From assembly GCA_038400315.1 (NCBI GenBank), contig CP151667.1, positions 186,001 through 250,000 on the forward strand: a stretch of DNA of 64,000 nt. Reading direction: 5' to 3'. Positions 45,935-55,465 of the stretch are shown here, in pieces. This stretch comes from Isosphaeraceae bacterium EP7. GTDB lineage: Bacteria > Planctomycetota > Planctomycetia > Isosphaerales > Isosphaeraceae. The translations under genes and the position numbers were made by a program. Numbering within the stretch: position 1 is the first letter of the stretch; every line of letters starts with the position of its first letter. Under the pieces are notes generated by a model, which was not told the DNA's origin, made no database searches, and saw only the letters and a program-made list of their open reading frames with translations.

Positions 45935-46309
45935 TCACGCGGGATGCTGGGCCGTCTCGCCCTGTTCGGCACCGGCGAAGGCCTTGACGGACTCGATGCG
46001 GCTCATGTGGAGGGACCCCCACTCGCAGAGGGGCCTGAGGGCCAGCGAGAGGGAGACGCCGAACGGAGTCAGGGCGTACTCCACGCGGGGTGGGATCTGC
46101 TTGAAGTCGGTCCTGGAGACGATCCCGTCGGCCTCCATCTCGCGCAGCTGCTGGATCAGCATCTTCTCGCTGATGCCGACGACGAGCCTGCGCAGCTCGC
46201 CGAACCGACGGGTGGCGGGGGCCAGGTGGTAGAGCACGAGGACCTTCCACTTGCCGCCGATGATGTCCAGGGCGGCCTCGAGGCCGCAGTTGTAGTGGGC
46301 CTTGCTCAT
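45935..46309 (-). CDS. HxlR-family transcriptional regulator
   Basis: A 124-residue winged-helix regulator: CGLEAALDIIGGKWKVLVLY (helix 1-2), RRFGELRRLVVGISEKMLIQ (recognition region), QLREMEADGIVSR and PPRVEYALTPFG (wing). Cys8 occupies the conserved HxlR N-terminal cysteine position, which in several members senses aldehydes or quinones. Start 46309 gives a family-typical length. Divergent from an SDR oxidoreductase, which it probably controls. Confidence 0.93.
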   Translation of the reverse strand: MSKAHYNCGLEAALDIIGGKWKVLVLYHLAPATRRFGELRRLVVGISEKMLIQQLREMEADGIVSRTDFKQIPPRVEYALTPFGVSLSLALRPLCEWGSLHMSRIESVKAFAGAEQGETAQHPA

Positions 46310-46341
46310 CGAATGGGGCCTCGGGTGGGGCGAGCGGGCGA

Positions 46342-46361
46342 TACTTACTTTAAGGTTAGTA
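46342..46361. promoter_or_regulatory. Probable HxlR operator
   Basis: TACTTAC-N6-GTTAGTA, an inverted repeat (6 of 7 bases match) centred 42 bases from the regulator start in the divergent gap. Confidence 0.6.
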
Positions 46362-46477
46362 CTTGTTGGAAGGAAAGCAAGCCCTAGTATTCCCGAGTCT
46401 GGCCTCCGGCGTGGCGGGGGCCGAGCCCGGTCGCGGGTTGATCTGTTCGTGGTCGCGTCAAGGAAACGGGGGCAATC

Positions 46478-47230
46478 ATGGGTAAGCTCGACGGCAAGGT
46501 GGCGGTGATCACGGGCGGGAGCAGCGGAATTGGCCTGGCGACGGCCGTGCGGTTCGTCGCGGAGGGGGCCTCGGTCTTCATCACGGGGCGAAGGCAGGAG
46601 GAGCTGGACGCGGCCGTGAAGGTGGTGGGCGGCGGGGCCGTGGGCGTGCAGGGGGACGTCTCGAACCTGGCCGACCTGGACCGGCTTTATGAGGAAGTTG
46701 CCCGGCGTGCGGGACGTGTCGACATCGTGTTCGCCAACGCGGGGCTGGGCGAGTTCTCGCCGCTGGGGTCGATCACCGAGGCCCATTTCGACAAGGCGTT
46801 CGGCATCAACGTGCGCGGGCTCCTGTTCACGGTGCAGAAGGCCTTGCCTCTGATGACGGCGGGCGGGTCGATCATCCTGAACGCCTCGATCGTGTCGTCC
46901 AAGGGGTTCGAGGCGTTCAGCGTCTACAGCGCGACCAAGGCGGCGGTCCGTTCGTTCGCCCGGACTTGGTCGGTGGACCTGAAGGGGCGGAACATCCGCG
47001 TGAACGTGGTGAGCCCCGGCATGGTCCCGACACCGGGCTACGAGAATTCGCTGGGGATGTCCAAAGATCAGGTCGACGAGTTCACCGCCGCCTCGCTCCC
47101 GAACATCCCGCTGGGGCGCGTCGGCTTGCCCGACGAGATCGCCAGGGCGGTCTCGTTCCTGGCATCGGAGGAGAGCAGCTTCATCACGGGGATCGAGCTG
47201 TTCGTGGACGGCGGGATGGCGCAAATCTGA
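46478..47230 (+). CDS. Short-chain dehydrogenase/reductase
   Basis: A 250-residue classical SDR: cofactor motif TGGSSGIG (13-20), NAG in FANAGLGEF, and the catalytic Ser, Tyr and Lys in NASIVSS and YSATK. TGRRQEEL after beta-2, with Arg residues there, favours NADP(H). Close to ketoreductase/quinone-reductase-type SDRs often paired with HxlR. The substrate is unknown. Convergent with the DUF4832 gene (15-base gap). Confidence 0.93.
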   Translation: MGKLDGKVAVITGGSSGIGLATAVRFVAEGASVFITGRRQEELDAAVKVVGGGAVGVQGDVSNLADLDRLYEEVARRAGRVDIVFANAGLGEFSPLGSITEAHFDKAFGINVRGLLFTVQKALPLMTAGGSIILNASIVSSKGFEAFSVYSATKAAVRSFARTWSVDLKGRNIRVNVVSPGMVPTPGYENSLGMSKDQVDEFTAASLPNIPLGRVGLPDEIARAVSFLASEESSFITGIELFVDGGMAQI

Positions 47231-47245
47231 GCCATCGAGGATATG

Positions 47246-48559
47246 TCAGGGGGCTGGGCTCACCTCGATCGTCGAGAGCACGGCCCGGCCCCCTTCGACG
47301 GGCAGGTCGTTGGCGAACCGGACGTCGGGCTTGCCGGCGAGGGGGCTGATGATCCCCAGCGCGAGCCTGTAGCGACCGGGCGGGACGTCGACGATTGTGG
47401 ATTCTTCGATCTTGAATGCGCCTGGGAGCCAGGTGCGGATGTCGGCCTTCAGCGGCAGTGTGGCGACGACCTTGCCCGCGTCGTCGAGCAGGGCCACGTC
47501 GACCGGCCAGGGGTAATAGAAGGGGGCGACCCCTTCGTTCTCGCCCTCGATCGCGAGCGGGAGCTTGCCGCCGCGCTCGACCCGGCCGGGGTGGCGGATC
47601 TCGGTCAGGCGGAACTGGTAGCCGAGCTTGCGGACGAGGGCCTCAGAGTTCTTGCGGAATTCGGGCGCCTGCGTCCGGTCCTGCGCGGGGGAGTAGGGGC
47701 CGACCCAGGAGAAGTGGGCCCGCTCGGCCATCGTCATGGACTGGTCGAACCCCTTGCCGAGCCAGTCCCGCGCGTGGCCCGGGACCATCTCGCCGCCGAC
47801 GGGGGCCACCTTCCAGTTGTCCGACCGGCCTGCGCGGCGGATCTTGGCGAGGAAGGAATAGTCGTGGCCGTCGTCGGTGTCCTCGGGGAACATGTCATCA
47901 TGGAACCCGAGCCAGGGCTGCGTGCCCGCGGGCTCGTCGGCGGTGCGTGCCATGAGGAGCTTGTTGGGGAAGGCCTCGCGGTACGCCTGGATCACCTTCC
48001 GGCGGGTTTCCGGCTTGGGGAAGAGTTCGTCGTGGGGCCAGGTGTGCCACTCGCCCCAGAAGCCGATCAGGCCGAGCTGAAGGAACCCGACGCGCGGGTC
48101 GGAGTCGTAGCGGCGGCCCATGGCGGCGATGAGCCTGAGCATGGCGTCGACCATCCGGGGGTCGTCGTAGTCGGGCGAGAGGCCGCCGCCGTGTTCGGTG
48201 TACGGGGTGAGCTTCACCCCCTTGTCCTTGAGCCAGCCTGGCAGGCCCGAGGGCCGTCTCGGATAGTCGGCATGAATGCGCAAGACGACGTGCTTGCCGA
48301 CGACGGCCGGCGATTGCCATGACTTACGCTCCCACTCCTCGAACGCGTATCGCCCCTCCTCGGGCTCCAGGTCCTTCCAGGAGGCGTCGAGGTAGACCAT
48401 CGTATAAGGCTGGCGCACGGCGCCTCGGGCGTAGGGGCACCACCCTTTCAGGGGGTTGTCGAGCGGGCCCGGAGCCGCCGCGGGCCGGACGACGATGTCT
48501 TCGGCGTGGGCCGCTGGGCTTAGCAAGGCGACGAGCAAGGCGATCCATCGGGCCCGCAT
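47246..48559 (-). CDS. Exported DUF4832 protein (glycoside-hydrolase-like barrel)
   Basis: A 437-residue protein with a signal peptide (IALLVALLSPAAHAE). The phrases LDNPLKGWCPYA, YLDASWKDLEPEEGRYAFEE, LQLGLIGFWGEWHTWPH and the C-terminal beta-sandwich (NEGVAPFYYPWPVDVALLD) fit the DUF4874/DUF4832 pair, a TIM-barrel resembling glycoside hydrolases. The Glu in GFWGEWH is a candidate catalytic residue by inference. aggaga precedes the ATG. Confidence 0.85.
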   Translation of the reverse strand: MRARWIALLVALLSPAAHAEDIVVRPAAAPGPLDNPLKGWCPYARGAVRQPYTMVYLDASWKDLEPEEGRYAFEEWERKSWQSPAVVGKHVVLRIHADYPRRPSGLPGWLKDKGVKLTPYTEHGGGLSPDYDDPRMVDAMLRLIAAMGRRYDSDPRVGFLQLGLIGFWGEWHTWPHDELFPKPETRRKVIQAYREAFPNKLLMARTADEPAGTQPWLGFHDDMFPEDTDDGHDYSFLAKIRRAGRSDNWKVAPVGGEMVPGHARDWLGKGFDQSMTMAERAHFSWVGPYSPAQDRTQAPEFRKNSEALVRKLGYQFRLTEIRHPGRVERGGKLPLAIEGENEGVAPFYYPWPVDVALLDDAGKVVATLPLKADIRTWLPGAFKIEESTIVDVPPGRYRLALGIISPLAGKPDVRFANDLPVEGGRAVLSTIEVSPAP

Positions 48560-48780
48560 GGGGAAGGTCTCCTGTACCTAGATGTTGTGAGGACGTGGCC
48601 GATGGCGGGGGAGCGCGGGCGGCCCTCGATCATGGCGGTTCTCCGCCTGGAATTCCAGCGAGCGTCCCGGCCGCTGCGCATTCCGTGCCGGTCCCGAGAA
48701 ACTTGAAAGCGCCGGCGTACCTCCGGGCACTCTTCCCTGTCACCATGGGGTGAGTGACGTGACGCAAGGAGGGGCCTGGG

Positions 48781-51624
48781 ATGGTCGGCAGATCGCGTGA
48801 TGGATACGTCAGGTCGATGGCGACCTTGCTGGATTCGGGGGCCCTGGGTGCCCTGTCGGACGCTCAGTTGCTGGGCCGGTTCCTGGATCGAGGTGGGGCC
48901 TCGGCCGAGCCCGCGTTCGAGGCCCTGGTCGAGCGGCACGGGCCGATGGTGCACCGGGTTTGCCGCGGGATCGTGGGCCAGGGCGCCGACGCCGATGACG
49001 CATTCCAGGCGACATTCCTGATCCTCGCCTGTCGCGCCGCGACGGTTCGCCATCGCGATTCGCTGGATGGCTGGCTCTTCGGCGTGGCCCGCAGGGTCTC
49101 GCGCCGTGCCCGCTCCGACGCCGCTCGTAGGAGAGCCCGCGAGAATGAGGCCGCCGCGCGTTCGGCCGGCGACACTGCCCCGGGAGGCACCGAGCGTGAC
49201 TTCGGCTGGCTGATCGACGAGGTGCACAGGCTGCCGTCGAAGTATCGCGAGGTGGTCCTCCTCTGCGACCTGCAAGGCCTGACCTACGAGGCCGCCGCCG
49301 CTCGATTGGGTTGCCCGCTGGGCACCGTCAGCATCCGCCTGAAGCGGGCCCGCGAGCGGCTGCGTGCCCGGCTCGAACGCCGTGGAATTCTGGACCCCGC
49401 CGGCCTGCTCGTCGCGGCGGGAGGCCCGCCGGCGGCTCTGATGGCGGGCGCGGTCAAGTCCTCCGTCCGGTTCGCGGCCGCCGGGATGCTGGCCGCGCGT
49501 TTCGCCCCGAGTTCCGCGGCCCTGCTGGCTCGTGAGGTCCTCATTCTTATGAACATGGCTCGACTCAAGATCGCCCTCGTCTGGCTGATCCCCCTGGCGA
49601 TCGGGGCGGGAGTGTTGGCCTGGCAAAACGCCGACGCAAAGCCCGCCAGACCCGAGGCGCGACAAACCGCCGTGCGAGTCGTCAAGCGGAGGCAAGCCCC
49701 TCCCGCACCGACGAAGCAGGTGGAAGCCGCCTACAAGATGGTCGGCTCGGTGCGGGTCGAGGGGACGGGCGAGCCTGTCGCGGGGGCGAAGGTGAGCGTG
49801 AAGATGGGAGGTCTGTACCGGGAGAATCTGGTCTCCGGCCAAAGCGGTGCCGATGGCCAGTTCGCCGTCGATCTGCCGCGTGGCAACATCATGCCCTTAT
49901 CGCTGCGACCGCCGCCCGGGTACTGGTTGCCCTCGCCGCAGAAGAATTCGGAGCTCATCGCAGTTTCATCTACCAATCCCGTGTTTATTGCACTTTCGCC
50001 CACCAAGCCCTTGCATCGGAAGGACTACGTGGTGCGGCGTGGGACCGTCTGGGAATTCCATATGGCAGCGCGACCCGTCCCAGGGCCGATTGCGGGGGGC
50101 TCCGCCGCCAATGTCGAGGGCTCCGAGTTCTGGCCAATTGTGGGTGAAGTCGATGCGAAGGGGCGCGTGCTCCAGACGTTGCCCACCGAGGGGGGAAAGG
50201 CCATGGTGACGCTCGCCCTGTCGTGGTCCGTTCCCGAGTCCGCCCACATCGAGATTGAATGGGCGACGGGCTTCTGCCCCGATGCGGTCAGGGCGGTTGC
50301 CGAGGTTGGCGACAAGCCGGGCCACTTCCGCTTGACCGACGCGTCCGGGAAGGAGGCAACCGTGTCGGCGGCCGGGTTGGCCAGGCCCACCCTCGAAGGG
50401 GGCAGGCTGAGTGTTCAGGTCAATCTCCCCACCACCGAGCACGTCGCGATGGGTGAACTCGCCGGCCGGGTCGTGGACACCTCGGGCAAACCCATCGAGG
50501 GGGCTCGCGTCGATCTGGTCCTCGTCAAAAAGACCGGGGAAAGTTGGATGTCGGACAACGCCGCTCACACCGCGAAGACCGACCGGGACGGGGGTTACGT
50601 GATCGGCTCGATCCCGAAGAAGCATTTCTTGACGAACGAACTCACCTCGGCCTCCATCGTCGTGACGAAAGAAGGGTTTGCCGGTGTCGATTTTCCGACG
50701 TTCCCCTTCGATCCGCCGGCGGGCCGCCGCTTATCGGTCGAGTCGATCCTGCTGGAGCCCGAGGCCACGGTGCGCGGGAGGGTGGTCGGTTCCGATGGCA
50801 GCCCACTGGTCGGGGCCTGGATCGAGGGGTGGGAATCGTATGCGGATCGCCTCCAATTCACGAGGACGGACGACTCGGGTCGGTTCACGGCCCGAGGCCT
50901 CAAGAAAGGGATGGTGGATCTTCGTGTCACCTATGGCGATTTCGATTCCACAGGCAAGTACCTGGCCGAGCCTGATGGAGTGGGCGAGGAGGTTGTGATC
51001 ACGATGAAGCCTTTGCCCGAGACTCCCTTCACGCTTACGGGAGTCATAAACGTCGGCAAGGCGACTCCGCCGCTGGCGGTCGGAACGCCGGCGCCGGAAT
51101 GGGCGGCGGAGGGCTGGTCCGACGGCAAGGCTCGGACGCTGGCCGATTACCGTGGCAAGGTGGTCGTGCTCGACTTCTGGGGTCGCTGGTGCAGGGGCTG
51201 CATCGAGCAGTTGAAGGCGATGGAGACGCTGCGCCAGAAATATGAGCCCAAGGGCGTCGTGTTCATCACGCTGCACACGCCGGGCGACACGGAGTCGATG
51301 GTCCGCCAGGTGCTTGAGCATTGCGGCGCATCGCTCGTCTTCGGGTTCGACGCCGGCCGCAAGGAGAACGAACCGGGGCTCGACAAGAGCGGCGTGACGG
51401 CCGAGCGTTACGGGGTTCGCGGCTACCCGACGGTGGTGGTCATCGACCGCGACGGGAAAATTGCGATGAATGGATCCGACGTGAGCGAGATGCCGAAGCT
51501 TGAGGCGTTGACGGTGGAGATGGGGCTCGACCCCAAGACCATCGAGGAGGCCGACGCCTGGCGCGTGCTCACGCGATTCTTCGACGAGGCCATCGCCCGC
51601 GTGGTGGACCAGGCCCGCCCCTGA
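48781..51624 (+). CDS. ECF sigma factor fused to Ig-like and thioredoxin (TlpA-like) domains
   Basis: A 947-residue fusion. Residues about 20-200 are an ECF sigma factor (DADDAFQATFLILACRA for region 2; YEAAAARLGCPLGTVSIRLK for region 4). A membrane helix (ALVWLIPLAIGAGVLAW) lies near 260-280. Two or three carboxypeptidase-regulatory-like beta domains follow (VRVEGTGEPVAGAKVSVKMG, GRVVDTSGKPIEGARVDLVL, GRVVGSDGSPLVGAWIEGWE). The C-terminus (about 765-915) is a TlpA-like thioredoxin with FWGRWC804RGC807 and YPTVVVIDRDG (cis-Pro). aaggagg precedes the ATG. Inference: an extracytoplasmic redox or binding module tied to a sigma domain. No separate anti-sigma is adjacent. Confidence 0.9.
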   Translation: MVGRSRDGYVRSMATLLDSGALGALSDAQLLGRFLDRGGASAEPAFEALVERHGPMVHRVCRGIVGQGADADDAFQATFLILACRAATVRHRDSLDGWLFGVARRVSRRARSDAARRRARENEAAARSAGDTAPGGTERDFGWLIDEVHRLPSKYREVVLLCDLQGLTYEAAAARLGCPLGTVSIRLKRARERLRARLERRGILDPAGLLVAAGGPPAALMAGAVKSSVRFAAAGMLAARFAPSSAALLAREVLILMNMARLKIALVWLIPLAIGAGVLAWQNADAKPARPEARQTAVRVVKRRQAPPAPTKQVEAAYKMVGSVRVEGTGEPVAGAKVSVKMGGLYRENLVSGQSGADGQFAVDLPRGNIMPLSLRPPPGYWLPSPQKNSELIAVSSTNPVFIALSPTKPLHRKDYVVRRGTVWEFHMAARPVPGPIAGGSAANVEGSEFWPIVGEVDAKGRVLQTLPTEGGKAMVTLALSWSVPESAHIEIEWATGFCPDAVRAVAEVGDKPGHFRLTDASGKEATVSAAGLARPTLEGGRLSVQVNLPTTEHVAMGELAGRVVDTSGKPIEGARVDLVLVKKTGESWMSDNAAHTAKTDRDGGYVIGSIPKKHFLTNELTSASIVVTKEGFAGVDFPTFPFDPPAGRRLSVESILLEPEATVRGRVVGSDGSPLVGAWIEGWESYADRLQFTRTDDSGRFTARGLKKGMVDLRVTYGDFDSTGKYLAEPDGVGEEVVITMKPLPETPFTLTGVINVGKATPPLAVGTPAPEWAAEGWSDGKARTLADYRGKVVVLDFWGRWCRGCIEQLKAMETLRQKYEPKGVVFITLHTPGDTESMVRQVLEHCGASLVFGFDAGRKENEPGLDKSGVTAERYGVRGYPTVVVIDRDGKIAMNGSDVSEMPKLEALTVEMGLDPKTIEEADAWRVLTRFFDEAIARVVDQARP

Positions 51625-51859
51625 GATGGATCGATGGCAGGCGCACTGCGCAGACCCGATGCCCGGTCATTTTCAAGGGAATTGGCGGCCCTTGATTTGC
51701 CCCATGGTCTGACGCAACCCGGGGCGAGGGTGGCCCCGGGTTGCGAGGTTGGTCGCCGTCAACTTGACGCATTCGAATACGCATCGATCAAGGAATGCGT
51801 CTTATTCCTGCGCGGACGGCCAGCGGGCCGGGCAAGGCGGAGGGATGTCGGGGCGGTGC

Positions 51860-53599
51860 TCAGGCGGGGGCGGTTTCGGCCTGGGTCTCGGGCAGGTGGT
51901 GGGGGTGGGCGATGGGGGGGCCCTGGTCTTGCCACCAGAGATCGGCGCGGTCGAGGGACCAATCGGCGGCGCAGGTGCAGGCGGCGAGGGCGGCTCCCAG
52001 GGCCTTGACGTTGGGGTAGCGGTCGCCCCGGTCCTTGGCCAGGCAGGTGAGGATGACTTGCTCCAGGTCAGCGGGAATTCCCGCGACGTAGCGGCTGGGG
52101 GGGACGACGGGGTCCCTGGCGTGGGCGATCATGATCGCCATGGCGTTCGAGCCCGTGAACGGGGGTCGGCCGGTCAGGGCGAAGTAGGCGACGGCACCGA
52201 GGGCGTAGATATCCAGGCGCGAGTCGAGGTCGTGGCGGCCCAGGGCCTGCTCGGGGGCCATGTAGGTGGGGGTGCCGCTGACGGACTGATCGGCGGTCAA
52301 CTCGGGGTCTTCGCCGTTCTCGCGGGTGCGCTTGACGAGGCCGAAGTCGAGGATCTTGGCGACGTCGGACTCGCCGCCGCGCAGGGCGACGAAGAGGTTG
52401 CCCGGCTTGAGGTCGCGGTGGATCAGGCCCAGGGCGTGGGCCTCGGCCAGCCCGGCGCAGGCCTGGCGCAGCAGGTAGACGACGCGGCCGGGGGGGAGCG
52501 GGCCGTGGGCCTCGACGAGTTCGCCCAGGCTCATCCCGGGGAGGTATTCCATCACATAATAGAAGGTGCCGTCGTCGGCCCTGCCGTAGTCGTACACTTC
52601 GATGGAATTCGGATGCGAGAGGCGTGCGGCCGAGCGGACCTCGCGCTCGAAGCGGGCGCGGGCCAGCGGCGTGACACCGGCGCCCTCGCGGATGAGCTTC
52701 AATGCGCAGGGGCGCTTCAGCAACTGATGCTCGGCCAGGTAGACCTCGCCCATGCCGCCGGAGCCCAGCTTGCTCATGAGCTGATACTGGCCGAAGCGGC
52801 GTGCCTGGTGCAATTCCTTGCGTAGCCCGTTCAGGACGTGGGCGCCGTAGATGGACAGCGCGGCCCCGACGACGAGGAACATGACGTTGGAGCCCGCGTG
52901 CGAGGCGGTCTTGAGCTGGTGGACCATCTCGGCGGCCTCGGGATGCTCCAGAAGTGCGACCACCGCGAACATCGGCACGATGGCCATCGTCAGGATGACC
53001 TTGGCGGCCCCCTTGGCGTCGTTCGGCAGGAACATCCCGTAGATGACCATCAGGTAGACGAGCTGGAAGAGTCCATTCTTGTCATACGTGATGGCGCCCG
53101 AGGGATCATGGGCGCGGATATATTCGAGTCCGACGAAGTACTCGGCGAGGGCGAGGACCAGGGTGATCCCGCCGAAGAGGACCAGCTCGGCGCCCCGGAC
53201 CTGGGTGTGGGTCAGCGGACCCTTGCCCATCAGGTACGCGGCGACGCCGGCGGCGATGAGGAAGCGGGCCAGCATGGAAACCGGCCTGAGCCAGACGTCG
53301 ACGGTGATCGAGGGGATGGACCAGAGCAGGAGCGAGGCGAAGAGGATGGCCAGGAAGACGGCGGCCGAGGCGAGCCTCGACCTGCGGAGGTCGTCGGTCT
53401 CGGTGGTGAGGCTGGCGGCGCCCCCGCGGACCAGCTCGACGGCGGCCCCGCTCGGCTGCGAGGGAAGGATGTCGTCGGCGCCGACGGCGGGGCCGGCGCT
53501 CACGGTCGGCTCCAGGTCGATGACATCGACCCGGGGGTCCAGGTGCAGGTCGACGGTTTCGGACGGGTCGCTCGCTGCGTCCGTTTGTCTGGCGTCCAT
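51860..53599 (-). CDS. Ser/Thr protein kinase with N-terminal multi-helix membrane domain
   Basis: A 579-residue kinase with an unusual order: an N-terminal acidic segment, five or six transmembrane helices (about 75-255, for example AVFLAILFASLLLWSIP and ELVLFGGITLVLALAEYF), then the kinase domain (about 272-540): GSGGMGEVYLAEH, Lys301, HRDLKPGN 394-401, DFG 418-420 and GTPTYMAPEQALG. All catalytic residues are present. The membrane part is a candidate sensor. Convergent with the sigma-thioredoxin gene. Confidence 0.92.
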   Translation of the reverse strand: MDARQTDAASDPSETVDLHLDPRVDVIDLEPTVSAGPAVGADDILPSQPSGAAVELVRGGAASLTTETDDLRRSRLASAAVFLAILFASLLLWSIPSITVDVWLRPVSMLARFLIAAGVAAYLMGKGPLTHTQVRGAELVLFGGITLVLALAEYFVGLEYIRAHDPSGAITYDKNGLFQLVYLMVIYGMFLPNDAKGAAKVILTMAIVPMFAVVALLEHPEAAEMVHQLKTASHAGSNVMFLVVGAALSIYGAHVLNGLRKELHQARRFGQYQLMSKLGSGGMGEVYLAEHQLLKRPCALKLIREGAGVTPLARARFEREVRSAARLSHPNSIEVYDYGRADDGTFYYVMEYLPGMSLGELVEAHGPLPPGRVVYLLRQACAGLAEAHALGLIHRDLKPGNLFVALRGGESDVAKILDFGLVKRTRENGEDPELTADQSVSGTPTYMAPEQALGRHDLDSRLDIYALGAVAYFALTGRPPFTGSNAMAIMIAHARDPVVPPSRYVAGIPADLEQVILTCLAKDRGDRYPNVKALGAALAACTCAADWSLDRADLWWQDQGPPIAHPHHLPETQAETAPA

Positions 53600-53662
53600 G
53601 GGGGCCTTGCTCCGGACGTCTGGGAGAGCCGGTTCAGTGTTCGAGGGATCTCAAGGGGCGGG

Positions 53663-54679
53663 TCAAGGTTGGCCGGCCCCGGCGGGGTCTGGCGCGGGGG
53701 CGCTCCGTCGGCTGTTGCGGCTGAGTTCTCCGAGGGCTTCCTTGCCGACGGCCTTGAGGCCCTCGGAGCGGACGCGGGAGACCTCGTCCACCATGTCCCG
53801 CTTGAGCGCCGCGGCGCCGGCCTTCATGCGGCCCGCAATCCCCGCGTCGGCCGGTGCGCCGGCCCGGCCCAGGCCCGGGATGAGTGCGAAGGCGAGGAAG
53901 ACGAGGCCGACGGTGAGCAGGGGCTCGGCCACGCGCTTGATGGGCTTGTGCAGGCGATGGTAGTTGCGGGCCAGGTAATAGAGGCCGAAGGGCGGGAACA
54001 GGAAGGCGACCCCCTGGGGGATCCCATCCTTGAACGGGATGAGCATTAGGTTGGCCAGGCCGCTTGCCAGCCGGCCCGCGTTGAGCAGGACGACGGCGGT
54101 GGCACCCAGCAGCGCCAGCGGACGGCTGTGGATGATTGCGCCCAGCAAGATCATCATCAGGAACGGGATGGAGAGGAAATACGTGGTGTCGTTGATGAAT
54201 CGCAGCGGCTTCTGGCCCGTGCGAACCAGCGATCGCCAGGCCCGCGTGAGGCGCCCCACGGGCTTGCCGGCGAGTCGGGGCGGCGCCTTGCCCGCCTTGC
54301 GCCCGGGCGAGGCGAGCTCGTAGTGGTCGGGGCCGTCGTCGTCGTTGAAGTTGTCCAGTGGGCCGGCCGCCTTCATCCTGACCGGCTTGAGGTTCTCGGC
54401 GGTGATGGGGGCGAGCCCCACGCTGACGCTGACCTCGTCGAGCCAGGTCGGGCCGGTGCCCCCGGCGACGGCCATCGCGGGCCTGGGCGTCTGCATCGGC
54501 CTGGGCGAACCGGCCTCGCGGGGCGGGCGCGGGGTGAGTATGGCGGCGGCGGCGTGCGGATTGGCCGGGGGGACGGCGGCGACATGGCCACACTTCTTGC
54601 AGCGTGCCTTGCGGCCGGCCAGGTCGTCCGAGACGTCGAACCGGGCACCGCAGCCCTGGCAAAAAAAGACGATGGCCAT
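53663..54679 (-). CDS. Zinc-ribbon membrane protein
   Basis: A 338-residue protein. The N-terminal zinc ribbon is FFCQGCGARF then RCKKCGHV, four Cys in two CxxC pairs. A Pro-rich linker leads to about four transmembrane helices (FLSIPFLMMILLGAIIHS, VVLLNAGRLASGLANLMLI, FLFPPFGLYYLA, GLVFLAFALIPGLG) and a charged C-terminus. Start 54679 is supported by gaagggg upstream and the zinc ribbon at once; the longer frame adds 26 residues. Family not named. It lies upstream of the kinase on the same strand (63-base gap) and is probably in its operon. Confidence 0.8.
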   Translation of the reverse strand: MAIVFFCQGCGARFDVSDDLAGRKARCKKCGHVAAVPPANPHAAAAILTPRPPREAGSPRPMQTPRPAMAVAGGTGPTWLDEVSVSVGLAPITAENLKPVRMKAAGPLDNFNDDDGPDHYELASPGRKAGKAPPRLAGKPVGRLTRAWRSLVRTGQKPLRFINDTTYFLSIPFLMMILLGAIIHSRPLALLGATAVVLLNAGRLASGLANLMLIPFKDGIPQGVAFLFPPFGLYYLARNYHRLHKPIKRVAEPLLTVGLVFLAFALIPGLGRAGAPADAGIAGRMKAGAAALKRDMVDEVSRVRSEGLKAVGKEALGELSRNSRRSAPAPDPAGAGQP

Positions 54680-54795
54680 CGGGTCGTCCCCTTCCCTCCA
54701 TTCGGAACCGGACGGGCCCGAATCCGGATCCACGCCCCCTGCTCTGCCCGAATCCACATGACCTTGCGCCGACTCACGTCGTCGGCGTCATGGCC

Positions 54796-55167
54796 TCAGT
54801 AATATACGACGCCGAGGCCGACGAACAGGAGAAGAAAGAAGACCGTCAGATTCTCAGAGAACCGCGACATGAGCCAGAAATAGACCGTCGCGATCAGGAA
54901 CGTCTTGCCCAGCCAGGTCTGCCAGAGCGTCCAGTCGGGCGTGGGCTGCGGCATCATGATGAAGACGCCGCTGAGGAAGGCGATTCCCGCGACATAGAGG
55001 ATGCCGAGCATGAAATAGCGGTCCGACAGGAAGTCGAACTTGGCCTGCGCCCGCACCAGGCTGAAGAAGAAGATCAACTTCATGAAGTAAAAAGAGACGA
55101 GGAACATCGGGTCGGCCCGCACCTGGTCGCCGGGAATGCCCGGGTTCATTCGACGATGGGGCGTCAT
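54796..55167 (-). CDS. Small multi-helix membrane protein
   Basis: A 123-residue protein with three or four hydrophobic helices (FLVSFYFMKLIFFFSLV, MLGILYVAGIAFLSGVFIMM, FFLLLFVGLGVVYY). The longer open frame adds a polar segment without support. ATG 55167 was chosen; 55149 is an alternative. Upstream of the zinc-ribbon gene on the same strand (116-base gap). No family recognised. Confidence 0.65.
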   Translation of the reverse strand: MTPHRRMNPGIPGDQVRADPMFLVSFYFMKLIFFFSLVRAQAKFDFLSDRYFMLGILYVAGIAFLSGVFIMMPQPTPDWTLWQTWLGKTFLIATVYFWLMSRFSENLTVFFLLLFVGLGVVYY

Positions 55168-55465
55168 CGCCCCGCTCTCGTTTGAGACTAGCACGCGGGC
55201 CGTGCGAGTCTCAACAAACCGAGCGCGATTTGTGCGGATTTGGGGCGAGTGAACGGAGTGGGCGGCGGCCCTCCGCGGGATCGATCTTGACAGATTCGGG
55301 CGTTTCGATGATTCCTGGCCCCCCACGTCGATCGCCGAGGGTCGTCGGCGAAGCGTCCTCCCCGGGCCTTTGATTGGCCGTGAGTAGGGCGTCGACCCCG
55401 AGCCGGATGGCCCCGCTGGCCAGGTCCGACTCCCTCATTTCGCCCCGAAAGGAAGGAGTCCAAGG

